From: Nocardia asteroides
Lineage (GTDB): Bacteria; Actinomycetota; Actinomycetes; Mycobacteriales; Mycobacteriaceae
DNA length: 64,000 bases
Direction of reading: 5' to 3'
Assembly: GCF_900637185.1 (NCBI RefSeq)
Contig: NZ_LR134352.1
Coordinates: 5,694,001 to 5,758,000, forward strand
Part shown: positions 20,550 through 28,269 of the stretch, in pieces
How positions within the stretch are numbered: the first letter of the stretch is position 1
How the letters are laid out: each line of letters begins with the position of its first letter
The notes under the pieces: generated by a model
What the model saw: only the letters and a program-made list of their open reading frames with translations
What the model was told of the DNA's origin: nothing
The model's database searches: none
Translations under genes and position numbers: made by a program

Positions 20550-21044
20550 TCAGTGCGGCTTGTGCGGATCCATGTGCTGGACGTGCTTCATCTGCTTCTG
20601 GAGCTGGCGCAGATGGGTCTGGGTGCCCGGCGTCGCCTCCCAGCCGGTGACCACGCGGAACAGCAGCACCGCGCCCCACGGACCGATCACCCACATCGGC
20701 CAGAAGTAGGTGAGCTCGCCCGCGGTGAGCGAGATGAGACCCCAGATGACCACGGTGATCAGGCTGACGCCCAGCCAGCTGCCCGCCTCGATGCGCTGCC
20801 AGACCGGGATGCGCACAGGCGGCTTGTGTTCGGCGACCGCGGCGGCCTGCTGTTCGCTGGTCAGCGCGGGCAGATCGGAGAGGACCACGGCGAGCTCGTC
20901 GCGGGTGGCGGTGGCGTAGACCTTGGCGACGCGCTGGTCGTATTCGGCCAGGTCGAGGCGGCCGTCGGCCAGGTGGGTGCCCAGCTGCGCGACGATCGCG
21001 TTGCGCTCGGCGTCGGACGCGCGTGTGCTCGGTGTGATGTCCAT
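20550..21044 (-). CDS. DUF1707 membrane protein
   Basis: 164 residues. The N-terminal DUF1707 domain (RASDAERNAIVAQLGTHLAD then GRLDLAEYDQRV and LPAL) is the classic short actinobacterial helical domain. Two membrane helices follow at about residues 100-145 (WLGVSLITVVIWGLISL and FWPMWVIGPWGAVLLF), then a His/Gln-rich cytosolic tail. The function of the family is unknown. The internal ATG at 21044 is chosen because the domain starts there and AGAGG precedes it. Confidence 0.85.
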   Translation of the reverse strand: MDITPSTRASDAERNAIVAQLGTHLADGRLDLAEYDQRVAKVYATATRDELAVVLSDLPALTSEQQAAAVAEHKPPVRIPVWQRIEAGSWLGVSLITVVIWGLISLTAGELTYFWPMWVIGPWGAVLLFRVVTGWEATPGTQTHLRQLQKQMKHVQHMDPHKPH

Positions 21045-21127
21045 GCCGGCATCCTCTCGTTCACCCACCACGGTGGACCGCTGGTTCCAGCGTCCACCCT
21101 CCACTGTGTGATGTCAACCGATCGGCA

Positions 21128-21583
21128 TCACAGGATGGCGAACGCCACCACCAGACCCAGCGCGAAGTGCGCGGCCGCGACCACCAGCACCTCGGGGGTG
21201 TAGGTCTCGGCGTGCAGGGTGCGGCCGATGTCGATGCCGGTGACCTTCTCGATCACCCGCACCGAGACCACCTGCGCGACGATGCCGACCAGGCCGTAGA
21301 CCACCGCGGCGATCAGCCCCTCGGACAGCTTGTTCACGCCGCCGGTGGCCAGCACCGCGAACACGACGATGAACGCCATGCTCACCATGCCCGCCGCGGA
21401 CACGATCAGCGCGTTGGGCTTGCCGGCGACGACCAGGTCGCGCAGCTTGCCGGGGGTGGTCAGGTCGATGGCGAAGAAGCCGATGAGCATCAGCACCAGA
21501 CCGATCAGGCAGTACAGGATGATGGCGCCGACGCCTTCACCGAGCGCGCTCCAATAACCCGATTCCAGGGCGAGGGCGGTCAT
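21128..21583 (-). CDS. DUF350 membrane protein
   Basis: 151 residues with four membrane helices. The DUF350 signature is IGFFAIDLTTPGKLRDLV, with further helices at GMVSMAFIVVFAVLATGG, AAVVYGLVGIVAQVVSV and VVAAAHFALGLVVAFAIL. AAAGGA precedes the ATG at 21583. It lies 35 bp downstream of the ATP-grasp ligase gene on the same strand. DUF350 proteins repeatedly occur beside glutathionylspermidine-synthase-like ligases (the E. coli yjfL/yjfC arrangement), so the three genes from 23516 to 21128 look like one module. Confidence 0.85.
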   Translation of the reverse strand: MTALALESGYWSALGEGVGAIILYCLIGLVLMLIGFFAIDLTTPGKLRDLVVAGKPNALIVSAAGMVSMAFIVVFAVLATGGVNKLSEGLIAAVVYGLVGIVAQVVSVRVIEKVTGIDIGRTLHAETYTPEVLVVAAAHFALGLVVAFAIL

Positions 21584-21618
21584 CGTGGTCCTTTCGAACA
21601 GTGTTGTGTGGTCACGGG

Positions 21619-22782
21619 TCAGTCGACGATGCGGTGCGGGACGAAGGCGGCGCCGTCGTCGGTGATCAGGCCCGCGGTTTCGCGGATGCCGAGCCCGGCC
21701 GCCGTGTCACCGACGACCCAGGCGCCGAGCACCGGGCGCATCCCGTCGAATTCCGGCAGCGGGTCCAGCAATTGGTAGACGAAGCCCTCGGCGCCGTAGA
21801 CCCCGCCGGTGGCGGTCTCCATGCCCGCGCCGACGATGGTCATGTTGGCGCCCTCGCGGCCCAGCTTGGGCTTGCGGATGTACTCGGTGAGCTCGTGCGG
21901 GTTGTCCAGGTAGGCGGGCAGCAGGTTCGGATGCCCCGGGTACATCTCCCACAGCACCGCCAGCAGCGCCTTGTTGCTGAGCAGCGTGGTCCACAGCGGC
22001 TCGATCCAGGCGGTGGCGGGCAGGCTCTCGACGACGCGCTTGCCGAAGTCGTCGTCGAGGATCCACTCCCACGGGTAGAGCTTGAAGACCGCCTCCATCG
22101 GCGCCTCGGCGAGGTCGACGAAGCGGTGCAGCTCGGTGTCGAAACCGATCTCCTCGATCGGCAGCGCGACCGTGTCGAACCCGGCCTCGGCGGCGGTCTC
22201 CTGCATGTAGGCGGTGGTCACGTTGTCCTCGCCGGTGGCGTCGGCGCCCGACCAGGTGAAGTGCAGTTCGGTGCCGGGCAGCACGCCGCGCAGCGTGCCC
22301 CAGCGTTCCACCAGCTTCTCGTGCAGCGAATTCCATTGGTCGCCACCGGGATACACCTGCTGCAGCCAGTGCCACTGGATGATCGCGGCCTCGAGCAGCG
22401 AGGTGGGGGTGTCGGCGTTGTACTCGAGCAGCTTGGCCGGGCGACGCGCGTCGTAGCGCAGGTCGAAGCGGCCGTACACGTACGGGTCACTGCGCCGCCA
22501 GGATTCGGTGATCGGGCCCCAGCTCCATTCGGGCAGACCGAAATCGGCGAACCGTTCGGTGAGCACCACCTGCTCGGCCGCGTGCAGGCACATCGATTGC
22601 AGCAGTTCCACGTCGGCTTCCAGCGCGAGGATCTCGTCCATCGAGAACTCGTAGTGCACCGACTCGTCCCAATACGGACGCGGCTGGCCGCTGGCATCGC
22701 GGCCCGGCGCGCCGTAGACCAGGCCCTGACTCTCGATGATCTGCTGCCAGCCCGGTCGCGGCGTACTCGTCGTCCGCCGCAC
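21619..22782 (-). CDS. Glutathionylspermidine-synthase-like ATP-grasp ligase
   Basis: A 387-residue ATP-grasp carbon-nitrogen ligase of the YgiC/YjfC type (synthetase domain only, no amidase). Typical segments are FDLRYDARRPAKLLEYNADT with PTSLLEAAIIQWHW, FKLYPWEWILDDDFG, LWEMYPGHPNLLPAY, and KPKLGREGANMTIVG, where the lysine and GREGAN form the ATP loop. The substrate is unknown; YgiC relatives are thought to act on peptides or cell-surface material. The GTG start shares one base with the upstream stop codon (TAGTG), implying coupled translation. Confidence 0.9.
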   Translation of the reverse strand: MRRTTSTPRPGWQQIIESQGLVYGAPGRDASGQPRPYWDESVHYEFSMDEILALEADVELLQSMCLHAAEQVVLTERFADFGLPEWSWGPITESWRRSDPYVYGRFDLRYDARRPAKLLEYNADTPTSLLEAAIIQWHWLQQVYPGGDQWNSLHEKLVERWGTLRGVLPGTELHFTWSGADATGEDNVTTAYMQETAAEAGFDTVALPIEEIGFDTELHRFVDLAEAPMEAVFKLYPWEWILDDDFGKRVVESLPATAWIEPLWTTLLSNKALLAVLWEMYPGHPNLLPAYLDNPHELTEYIRKPKLGREGANMTIVGAGMETATGGVYGAEGFVYQLLDPLPEFDGMRPVLGAWVVGDTAAGLGIRETAGLITDDGAAFVPHRIVD

Positions 22783-23516
22783 TAGGACCCGCTCCCGCCG
22801 GTGGACTTGCTGCCGAGCCCGCCGCGCTGGATCGTGGTGCCGCTCTTGGTGGTGATGGTGGCGTTGCGCGGCTTCACCGAGCTGCCGCCGACGGGCGGCT
22901 TGCCCAGGGTCGGCGTGCCGCCGTAGTGGTAGCGGTACTGCGGCCAGCCGAGCAGGATCAGGCTGCCCGCGCCGCCGTGGCTGGTGTCGCTGCGGAAGTT
23001 GGTCTTGCCGTCACCGCAGTTGTCGTCGGGGACGACGATCTCGTTGCCGTTCTGGTCGATCTGCACGCACGAGGCGGTGACCTGGTCCGGCGCGGTGATC
23101 GCGCGGTAGGCCAGGTAGCCGCCGCCGACGAGCGCGGCGACGCCGACGATGGCGACGCCGCCGATCATCACCCGCTTCCTGGTGCGCTTCTTCTCCTCGG
23201 CCGCCGCCGCGGCCGCGCGCTGCGCCTGGTCGGCCTGCTTGCGCGCCTTGTCGCGGGCTCGCGCCTCGGCGACCGTGGGCGGACGCGGCTGCGTGACGCC
23301 GGGTTCCTGCCTGGCCATCCGGCCCGGGCGCGCGGACGGGTCCGCGGGTGGTTCGGGTGCGGCGGGCGGCTGCTGCGGTGCCGGTGGCCACCCCGCCCCG
23401 GGATCGGGCGGCGGCCAGCCCGCCCCGGGATCCGGTGGCTGCCACGAGGACCGGCCGGAGCCATCGTCGGAGGGCTCGCCGGGCCGATCGGGCGGACCAG
23501 GGTTCTGTGTGCTCAC
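22782..23516 (-). CDS. Membrane-anchored proline-rich protein, YgiB-like partner of the ligase
   Basis: A 244-residue protein. The N-terminus is Pro/Gly/Trp-rich with two copies of PPDPGAGWPP and is cytosolic. It is followed by a charged Ala-rich helix (KARKQADQAQRAAAAAAEEK), a basic KKRTRKR stop and one membrane helix near residues 115-138. The outside part has two cysteines (ASCVQID, DDNCGDG) and the sequence GWPQYRYHYGG, then a Gly/Ser/Thr-rich tail. Position before a YgiC-type ligase suggests a DUF1190/YgiB-like role, but similarity is limited to the C-terminal half. GTG start. Confidence 0.7.
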   Translation of the reverse strand: MSTQNPGPPDRPGEPSDDGSGRSSWQPPDPGAGWPPPDPGAGWPPAPQQPPAAPEPPADPSARPGRMARQEPGVTQPRPPTVAEARARDKARKQADQAQRAAAAAAEEKKRTRKRVMIGGVAIVGVAALVGGGYLAYRAITAPDQVTASCVQIDQNGNEIVVPDDNCGDGKTNFRSDTSHGGAGSLILLGWPQYRYHYGGTPTLGKPPVGGSSVKPRNATITTKSGTTIQRGGLGSKSTGGSGS

Positions 23517-23547
23517 CGCTGCCGCCCCCTAGCCCCCGAAGTCACCA

Positions 23548-23826
23548 CTAGCGCTCCTCGAATCCCGTCATGTCGCCCCGCGCGGGCTCCCAGCTTTCCA
23601 CAACCAGCTCGACCCGGCCAGGTGCCTGGCCGGACCGTAGCAGCTCGAGCAGCTTCTCGCCCGCCGTTCGTGGTCCTTCGGCCACCACGTGCACCCGGCC
23701 GTCGGCGTGGTTGCGGGCGTACCCGATCAGCCCGAGTTCCAGTGCGCGCGAACGGGTCCACCAGCGGAAACCCACGCCCTGCACCATGCCGTGCACCCAG
23801 GCGCTCAGCCGCGCCGGTTCACTCAT
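23548..23826 (-). CDS. acyP: Acylphosphatase
   Basis: A 92-residue acylphosphatase, which hydrolyses carboxyl-phosphate bonds. The phosphate-binding loop is HGMVQGVGFRWW with the catalytic Arg. The catalytic Asn lies in IGYARNHADGRVHVVAEG. Length is normal. The ATG at 23826 overlaps the stop of the OsmC gene by ATGA, so the two are co-translated. acyP close to smc is, from memory, conserved in mycobacteria. Confidence 0.94.
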   Translation of the reverse strand: MSEPARLSAWVHGMVQGVGFRWWTRSRALELGLIGYARNHADGRVHVVAEGPRTAGEKLLELLRSGQAPGRVELVVESWEPARGDMTGFEER

Positions 23827-24266
23827 GCGTCGACGGCGAAGTTCAGTGTCACCTTGGTGCCCGCCTTGAGGGTGCGGCCCACGGTGCACACCTTGTCGAC
23901 GGCCCGCTGCACGGTGACCAGCAGCCGTTCGCGCGCGGCCTCGTCCAGCTCCGACAGGTCGAGCTCGAGGACCTCGTCGAGCTGGGGGTACAGCTCGTTC
24001 TCGCGGTCGGCGTCACCGTAGACGCGGATGGTGGCGTCGAAGTCGTCGCCGAGGCGGCGCGACAGCGGCAGGTCGGAGCTGAGTCCGGTGCAGGCGGCCA
24101 GCGCGATCTTCAGCAGTTCACCGGGGGTGAACGCGCCTTCCACGCCCTGCGAGGCGATCAGTACCTCGGCGCCGCGGTTGCTGCGCCCGGTGTAGGCCCT
24201 GGTGCCGGTGCGCTCGACCCACAGCTCGGTGGGCGCGGTGGTCACGGGTGCGTTCTGCTCAGCCAT
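23823..24266 (-). CDS. OsmC/Ohr-family peroxiredoxin-like protein
   Basis: 147 residues of the OsmC family, thiol-dependent organic hydroperoxide reductases. The two redox cysteines are visible: the first in LLKIALAACTGLSSDLPLS, the second in DKVCTVGRTLKAG. The Glu/Arg partners of the active site are plausible in the N-terminal half. Followed by acyP with a 4-bp overlap. Upstream, the 93 bp to kdpE hold no gene. Confidence 0.88.
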   Translation of the reverse strand: MAEQNAPVTTAPTELWVERTGTRAYTGRSNRGAEVLIASQGVEGAFTPGELLKIALAACTGLSSDLPLSRRLGDDFDATIRVYGDADRENELYPQLDEVLELDLSELDEAARERLLVTVQRAVDKVCTVGRTLKAGTKVTLNFAVDA

Positions 24267-24359
24267 GTCCTAGATCCTGCCATTCGCGTCGGAGACGTTT
24301 CACGCCTGGGAACGTCCGCGCCCGCGGCGGCATTCCGGCGGGGTGACCCCGGGCACGCC

Positions 24360-25130
24360 TCACTCCTGGAAGCGGTACCCCATGCCCGCCTCGGTGAGCA
24401 GGTGCCGGGGGTGGGCCGGGTCGTCCTCGAGTTTGCGGCGCAGCTGGGCCAGATAGACCCGCAGGTAGTGGGTCTCGGTAGCGTACGCGGGACCCCACAC
24501 CTCGCGCAGGAGTTCCTTGCGCCCCACCAGCTTTCCGCGATGCCGCACCAGCATCTCGAGCATCCCCCACTCGGTGGGCGTGAGGTGCACCGGCTCGCCG
24601 CGCTTGGTGACCTTCTTGGCGACCAGGTCGACGGTGAACGCGTCGGTGACGACCACCGGGTCGACGCTGTCGGCCGCGCTCGCCCCGCGCCGCACGGCCG
24701 CGCGCAGCCGGGCCAGCAGCTCGTCCATCCCGAACGGTTTGGTGACGTAGTCGTCGGCGCCCGCGTCCAGCGCCTCGACCTTGTCGGCCGAGTCGGTCCG
24801 GGCCGACAGCACCAGCACCGGCGCGGAGGTCCACCCGCGCAGCCCGGCGAGCACCTCGATGCCGTCCATGTCGGGCAGGCCCAGGTCGAGGATCACGACG
24901 TCGGGGTGCTTCTCGGCGGCGGCGCGCAACGCGGCGGCGCCGTTGCCCGCGGTGACGACGTCGTAGCCGCGCACCGTCAGGTTGATCCGCAGCGCGCGCA
25001 CGATCTGCGGCTCGTCGTCCACCACCAGCACTGTGCCGCCTCGCCGGGATTTCTGGCCGGACTCGGGCGCGTGGTGGGTGTCGTCGGCCGGTGGTGGGGT
25101 GGGTGTGCCCGTGCTCGATGAGTTACCCAT
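24360..25130 (-). CDS. kdpE: KdpE, potassium-responsive response regulator
   Basis: About 256 residues, OmpR family. A Pro/Thr-rich N-terminal extension of about 30 residues precedes the receiver domain (TVLVVDDEPQIVRALRINL, phospho-acceptor Asp in VVILDLGLPDMDG, Lys in DDYVTKPFG). The C-terminal winged helix has HLTPTEWGMLEMLVRHRGKL and ETHYLRVYLAQLRRKLED. Two starts are possible: ATG 25154 overlaps the kdpD stop (ATGA), while ATG 25130 has GAGGAAGG six bases upstream and is preferred. The preferred start codon lies inside the repeated 18-mer at 25117-25134. Confidence 0.95.
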   Translation of the reverse strand: MGNSSSTGTPTPPPADDTHHAPESGQKSRRGGTVLVVDDEPQIVRALRINLTVRGYDVVTAGNGAAALRAAAEKHPDVVILDLGLPDMDGIEVLAGLRGWTSAPVLVLSARTDSADKVEALDAGADDYVTKPFGMDELLARLRAAVRRGASAADSVDPVVVTDAFTVDLVAKKVTKRGEPVHLTPTEWGMLEMLVRHRGKLVGRKELLREVWGPAYATETHYLRVYLAQLRRKLEDDPAHPRHLLTEAGMGYRFQE

Positions 25131-25134
25131 GTGC
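25117..25134 (-). repeat. Copy 2 of the 18-bp repeated sequence, over the kdpE start
   Basis: Identical over 18 bases to 20401-20418. On the minus strand it reads GCACATGGGTAACTCATC and contains the kdpE start codon with its first Gly-Asn-Ser codons. Confidence 0.7.
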
Positions 25135-25150
25135 TCACCTTCCTCGGTTG

Positions 25151-27661
25151 TCATGAGGCGTCGGCGTCCGGGGCTCGGACCGTGGCCGCGGGCAGGTCGA
25201 CGAGCATGGTCAGGCCGCCGCCGGGGGTCGGTTCGGCGTGCACCGTGCCGCCCATCGCCTCGACGAAACCGCGCACCACCGACAGGCCGAGGCCGACGCC
25301 GGTGGTGTTGTCGCGGTCGCCGAGCCGCTGGAACGGTTCGAACAGCTGCTCCTCGGTCCCGGCCGGGACACCGGGGCCCACGTCGACGACCGCGACGGCC
25401 ACCCGGTCGCCGTCGGGTTCGGCGGTGACCCGCACCGGGGTCTCGCGGCCGGAGTGCCGCAGGGCGTTGTCGATCAGGTTGGCCAGCACCCGTTCCAGCA
25501 GGCCACTGTCGGCGAGGACGGACACCTCGCCGACCTCCACCTTCACCCGGTCCATCGCCGCGCGGCGCAGCCCACGGGTGCCCATGCCGACGCTGACCAG
25601 CGCCCGGTGCACCGCCTCGTCCATGTACACCTGCCGCGGCTGCGGGCTGACGACGCCGACCGCGAGCCGGGAGGAGTCGAGCAGATTGCCCACCAGCGCG
25701 GTGAGCTGGTCGACCGATTCCTCGATGGCTTCCAGTAGCTCCCCGGTGTCCTCGGGTGAGAACTCGATCTCGTCGCTGCGCAGGCTCGACACCGCCGCCT
25801 TGGCGCCCGCCAGCGGGGTGCGCAGGTCGTGGCTGACCGCCGAGAGCAGCGCCCGGCGCAACCGGTCGGCCTCGAGCAGCGCCGCGGCCGCGCCCGCCTC
25901 CTCGGTCAGCTTCGCCTGCCGCACCAGCCCGACCGCCTGATTGGCGACCGCGCTCAGCACCGGCCGGTCGGCGGCGGTGATCGCGCGCCCCGACAGCAGC
26001 AGGTGACTCCGCGCGTCGCCCGCCTCGATGACGGTCTCGGCGTCGGCGATCCGCTGCGGCGGTTCCGGGCCGACGGCGGCGACGATCCGGTCGCCGCACC
26101 GCACGCTCACCGCGCGCTGGCCGTAGGTCTCGCGGACCTGTTCGAGCAGGTTGGGCAGATCGGCGCCGTGCAGCACCGAGCCGGCGAACAGCGTGAGCAG
26201 TTCGGCCTCGCGGGAGGCCTTGCGCGCCTGCACCGTTCGCTTGGCGGCCACGTCGACCAGGGCCGCCACGGCCACCGCGACGATCAGCAACACCACCACG
26301 GTGACGAAGTTGTCGGGCTCGGCGATGGTGAGGCTGTAGCGCGGATCGGTGTAGAACCAGTTCAGCAGCAGCCCCGACAGCAGCGCGGACAGCCCGGCGG
26401 GCACCACGCCGCCGAACAGCGCGACCGCGACAACGCCGACGAAGAACATCGCGCTGAGCCCGCCCAGCTGCAACCAGCGATCCAGCAGCACGCCGCACAC
26501 CATGCTCACCAGCAGCGGCACCAGCACCGCCGCCAGCCACGCGGTGACCGGCCTGCGTGGCCGCAGCCATTTGCGCGCCCCGTGGTGGGCGTGTTCGTGG
26601 GTCACCATGTGGACGTCGATCTTGCCCGAGCGTTGCACCACCGTGGCGCCGATGCCCTCGTCGAGCATCCTGGCCCAGCGCGACCGCCGCGAGGTGCCCA
26701 GAACCAGCTGCGTCGCGTTGATCTCGCGGGCGAAATCGAGCAGGGCGGTGGGGACGTCGTCGCCGGTCACCGTGTGCAGCGAGGCGTCCAGGCCCGCCGC
26801 GAGTTCGCGCAGCGTGCTCATCCGCTCGCTCGACACCCCGGCCAGTCCGTCGCCGCGCACCACGTGCACCACCACCAGATCGGCGCTGGCCTTGGACGCG
26901 ATCCGCCCGGCCCGGCGCACGATGGTCTCGGATTCGGGTCCGCCGGTGACCGCGACGACCACCCGCTCGCGCGCCTCCCACAGCTCGGTGATCTGGTGAT
27001 CGGCCCGGTATTTCGCGAGCGCGGCGTCGACCTGATCGGCCAGCCACAGCAGCGCGAGTTCGCGCAGGGCGGTCAGGTTGCCGGGCCGGAAGTAGTTGCG
27101 CAGCGCCGCGTCGACCTTGTCGGCGGCGTAGACGTTGCCGTGGGAGAGCCTGCGCCGCAACGCTTCCGGGGTGAGGTCGACCAGCTCGACCTGATCGGCG
27201 GCGCGCACCACCGCGTCGGGCACCGTCTCGCGCTGCTCGATGCCGGTGATCTGCCGGACCACGTCGTTGAGGCTCTCCAGGTGCTGCACGTTCACCGTGG
27301 AGATCACGTCGATGCCGGCGTCGAGCAGCTGTTCCACGTCCTGCCAGCGCTTCTCGTGCGCGCTGCCGGGGACGTTGGTGTGGGCCAGTTCGTCGACGAG
27401 CACCACGGCGGGTTGACGGGCCAGCACGGCGTCGACGTCGAGTTCGGGCAGTGCGGTGCCCCGGTAGACGACGGTCTTCGGCGGAATCCGCTCGATGCCG
27501 TCGAGCAGCTCGGCGGTCTTGGTGCGGCCGTGCGTCTCCACCACGGCGGCCACCACGTCGCGGCCGCGTTCCCGCCGCCGGTGCGCTTCGCCGAGCATGG
27601 CGTAGGTCTTGCCCACACCCGGCGCCGCACCGAGGTAGATGCGCAGCTGTCCGCGTTTCAC
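25151..27661 (-). CDS. kdpD: KdpD, turgor/potassium sensor histidine kinase
   Basis: An 836-residue sensor kinase. The N-terminal KdpD domain has LRIYLGAAPGVGKTYAML (Walker A) and VVLVDELAHTN (Walker B). A USP-like domain follows (VVAVTGGPESETIVRRAG, LVLGTSRRSRWARML). Four membrane helices are near residues 400-500. A GAF-like region precedes the kinase core, with the phospho-His in LLSAVSHDLRTPLAGAK, and the catalytic domain has NLIDNALRHS and GVGLGLSVVRGF. The GTG at 27659-27661 overlaps the stop of the small upstream ORF (GTGA). It overlaps kdpE downstream if the longer kdpE start is used. Confidence 0.96.
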   Translation of the reverse strand: MKRGQLRIYLGAAPGVGKTYAMLGEAHRRRERGRDVVAAVVETHGRTKTAELLDGIERIPPKTVVYRGTALPELDVDAVLARQPAVVLVDELAHTNVPGSAHEKRWQDVEQLLDAGIDVISTVNVQHLESLNDVVRQITGIEQRETVPDAVVRAADQVELVDLTPEALRRRLSHGNVYAADKVDAALRNYFRPGNLTALRELALLWLADQVDAALAKYRADHQITELWEARERVVVAVTGGPESETIVRRAGRIASKASADLVVVHVVRGDGLAGVSSERMSTLRELAAGLDASLHTVTGDDVPTALLDFAREINATQLVLGTSRRSRWARMLDEGIGATVVQRSGKIDVHMVTHEHAHHGARKWLRPRRPVTAWLAAVLVPLLVSMVCGVLLDRWLQLGGLSAMFFVGVVAVALFGGVVPAGLSALLSGLLLNWFYTDPRYSLTIAEPDNFVTVVVLLIVAVAVAALVDVAAKRTVQARKASREAELLTLFAGSVLHGADLPNLLEQVRETYGQRAVSVRCGDRIVAAVGPEPPQRIADAETVIEAGDARSHLLLSGRAITAADRPVLSAVANQAVGLVRQAKLTEEAGAAAALLEADRLRRALLSAVSHDLRTPLAGAKAAVSSLRSDEIEFSPEDTGELLEAIEESVDQLTALVGNLLDSSRLAVGVVSPQPRQVYMDEAVHRALVSVGMGTRGLRRAAMDRVKVEVGEVSVLADSGLLERVLANLIDNALRHSGRETPVRVTAEPDGDRVAVAVVDVGPGVPAGTEEQLFEPFQRLGDRDNTTGVGLGLSVVRGFVEAMGGTVHAEPTPGGGLTMLVDLPAATVRAPDADAS

Positions 27662-27822
27662 CGGTCCATCATCGCGCGCCGCGGCGAGTTGTCCGTCGCA
27701 CGCACGGGCAACACACCGACGGCCGTCATCGGCTCGTGCGCCGGGTTCGCCCGGCCCAGCGCCCGGATCGTCAGCAGCGATCCGACGAACCCGGCGATCA
27801 CCGCAATGGTCACTGCAGACAC
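27658..27822 (-). CDS. Small membrane ORF translationally coupled to kdpD
   Basis: A 54-residue ORF. It starts at GTG 27822 (GAGAGA upstream) with a hydrophobic helix at residues 2-19 (SAVTIAVIAGFVGSLLTI), then RALGR and a 30-residue polar tail ending RRAMMDR. Its TGA overlaps the kdpD GTG by four bases. It is the first gene of the leftward kdp transcript and has no family I recognise. One-helix topology with a positive C-terminal side suggests an accessory subunit of the sensor, but this is inference. Confidence 0.55.
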   Translation of the reverse strand: MSAVTIAVIAGFVGSLLTIRALGRANPAHEPMTAVGVLPVRATDNSPRRAMMDR

Positions 27823-27946
27823 CGCGATCTCTCTTTCCGTGAGCGGGATCCGGTCGCGTCCACCGCGCGCCGGTGACCACTTTCTACCGGCCGGCATCGG
27901 CTGCTACCTGGATCTTTACGGGGTGTTGACGAGGATCGGCCCGACC

Positions 27947-27985
27947 TTGACGCCATTTTTCCGGTCAGCGCGGCCTCGGCGTCAA
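27947..27985. promoter_or_regulatory. Inverted repeat in the divergent kdp promoter region
   Basis: TTGACGCC (27947-27954) and GGCGTCAA (27978-27985) form a perfect 8-bp inverted repeat 23 bp apart, in the 280-bp region between the leftward and rightward kdp genes. The location suits a KdpE or similar operator. A nearby CTTGG-CCG-CCAAG palindrome (28009-28021) is shorter. No promoter hexamers can be called with confidence. Confidence 0.4.
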
Positions 27986-28064
27986 CAACGCGCAAAGGCC
28001 GGGCGCTTGGCCGCCAAGAAGTCGTAAGGAAACCACGCCGGCGCCCGAATCGGCGTTTCACTCA

Positions 28065-28093
28065 CCTCGGCGCTTCACCTCGGAGCGCCGAGG
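28065..28093 (+). promoter_or_regulatory. 5' UTR hairpin overlapping the ribosome site of the first rightward kdp ORF
   Basis: CCTCGGCGCT pairs with AGCGCCGAGG (10 bp, 9-base loop). The right arm runs into the Shine-Dalgarno AGGAGG at 28091-28096, which lies six bases before the ATG at 28103. Folding would partly hide the ribosome site, so translational control of the kdp operon is possible. Confidence 0.5.
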
Positions 28094-28102
28094 AGGTTGG
28101 AA

Positions 28103-28186
28103 ATGTCTGTCGTGGTGTTCACGGTGCTCACCGTGGCGATCTTCGCGCTGCTGGGCCTGGTCCAGCGGGGGGTGGAAAAGCTGTGA
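28103..28186 (+). CDS. 27-residue membrane ORF preceding kdpF
   Basis: Starts MSVVVFTVLTVAIFALLGLV and ends with a charged QRGVEKL tail: one membrane helix with a basic C-terminus. AGGAGG lies six bases before the ATG. Its TGA overlaps the GTG of kdpF (GTGA), so both are translated together. Similar short ORFs are, from memory, common before kdpF in actinobacteria. It resembles KdpF in size but not in sequence. Confidence 0.7.
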   Translation: MSVVVFTVLTVAIFALLGLVQRGVEKL

Positions 28187-28269
28187 TCGCGAACCTTGCC
28201 GGTCTCACCCTGGCCGTCCTCGTCGCCGTGTACATGATCGCGGCGCTGCTCTTCCCCGAGAGGTTCTAG
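28183..28269 (+). CDS. kdpF: KdpF, small subunit of the K+-transporting ATPase
   Basis: 28 residues: a single membrane helix (AGLTLAVLVAVYMIAALLF) ending PERF, which matches KdpF, the peptide that stabilises the KdpABC complex. GTG start coupled to the preceding ORF. Its TAG is directly followed by the kdpA GTG. Confidence 0.85.
   Translation: MIANLAGLTLAVLVAVYMIAALLFPERF

Noticed and set aside
16672..20709. A plus-strand open frame of over 1300 codons opposite smc
   Set aside because: It mirrors the smc gene. Long antisense frames are expected at this GC content, and the translation is rich in Gly, Arg, His and Gln without domains.
24360..27047. A single 895-codon minus-strand frame covering kdpE and part of kdpD
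   Set aside because: kdpD is coded in another frame with all motifs. The long frame is only kdpE extended upstream through the kdpD sequence, not a fusion.
27898..28102. A ydaO-type c-di-AMP riboswitch in the kdp leader
   Set aside because: The conserved ydaO core segments could not be found; only the SD hairpin and inverted repeats are there.
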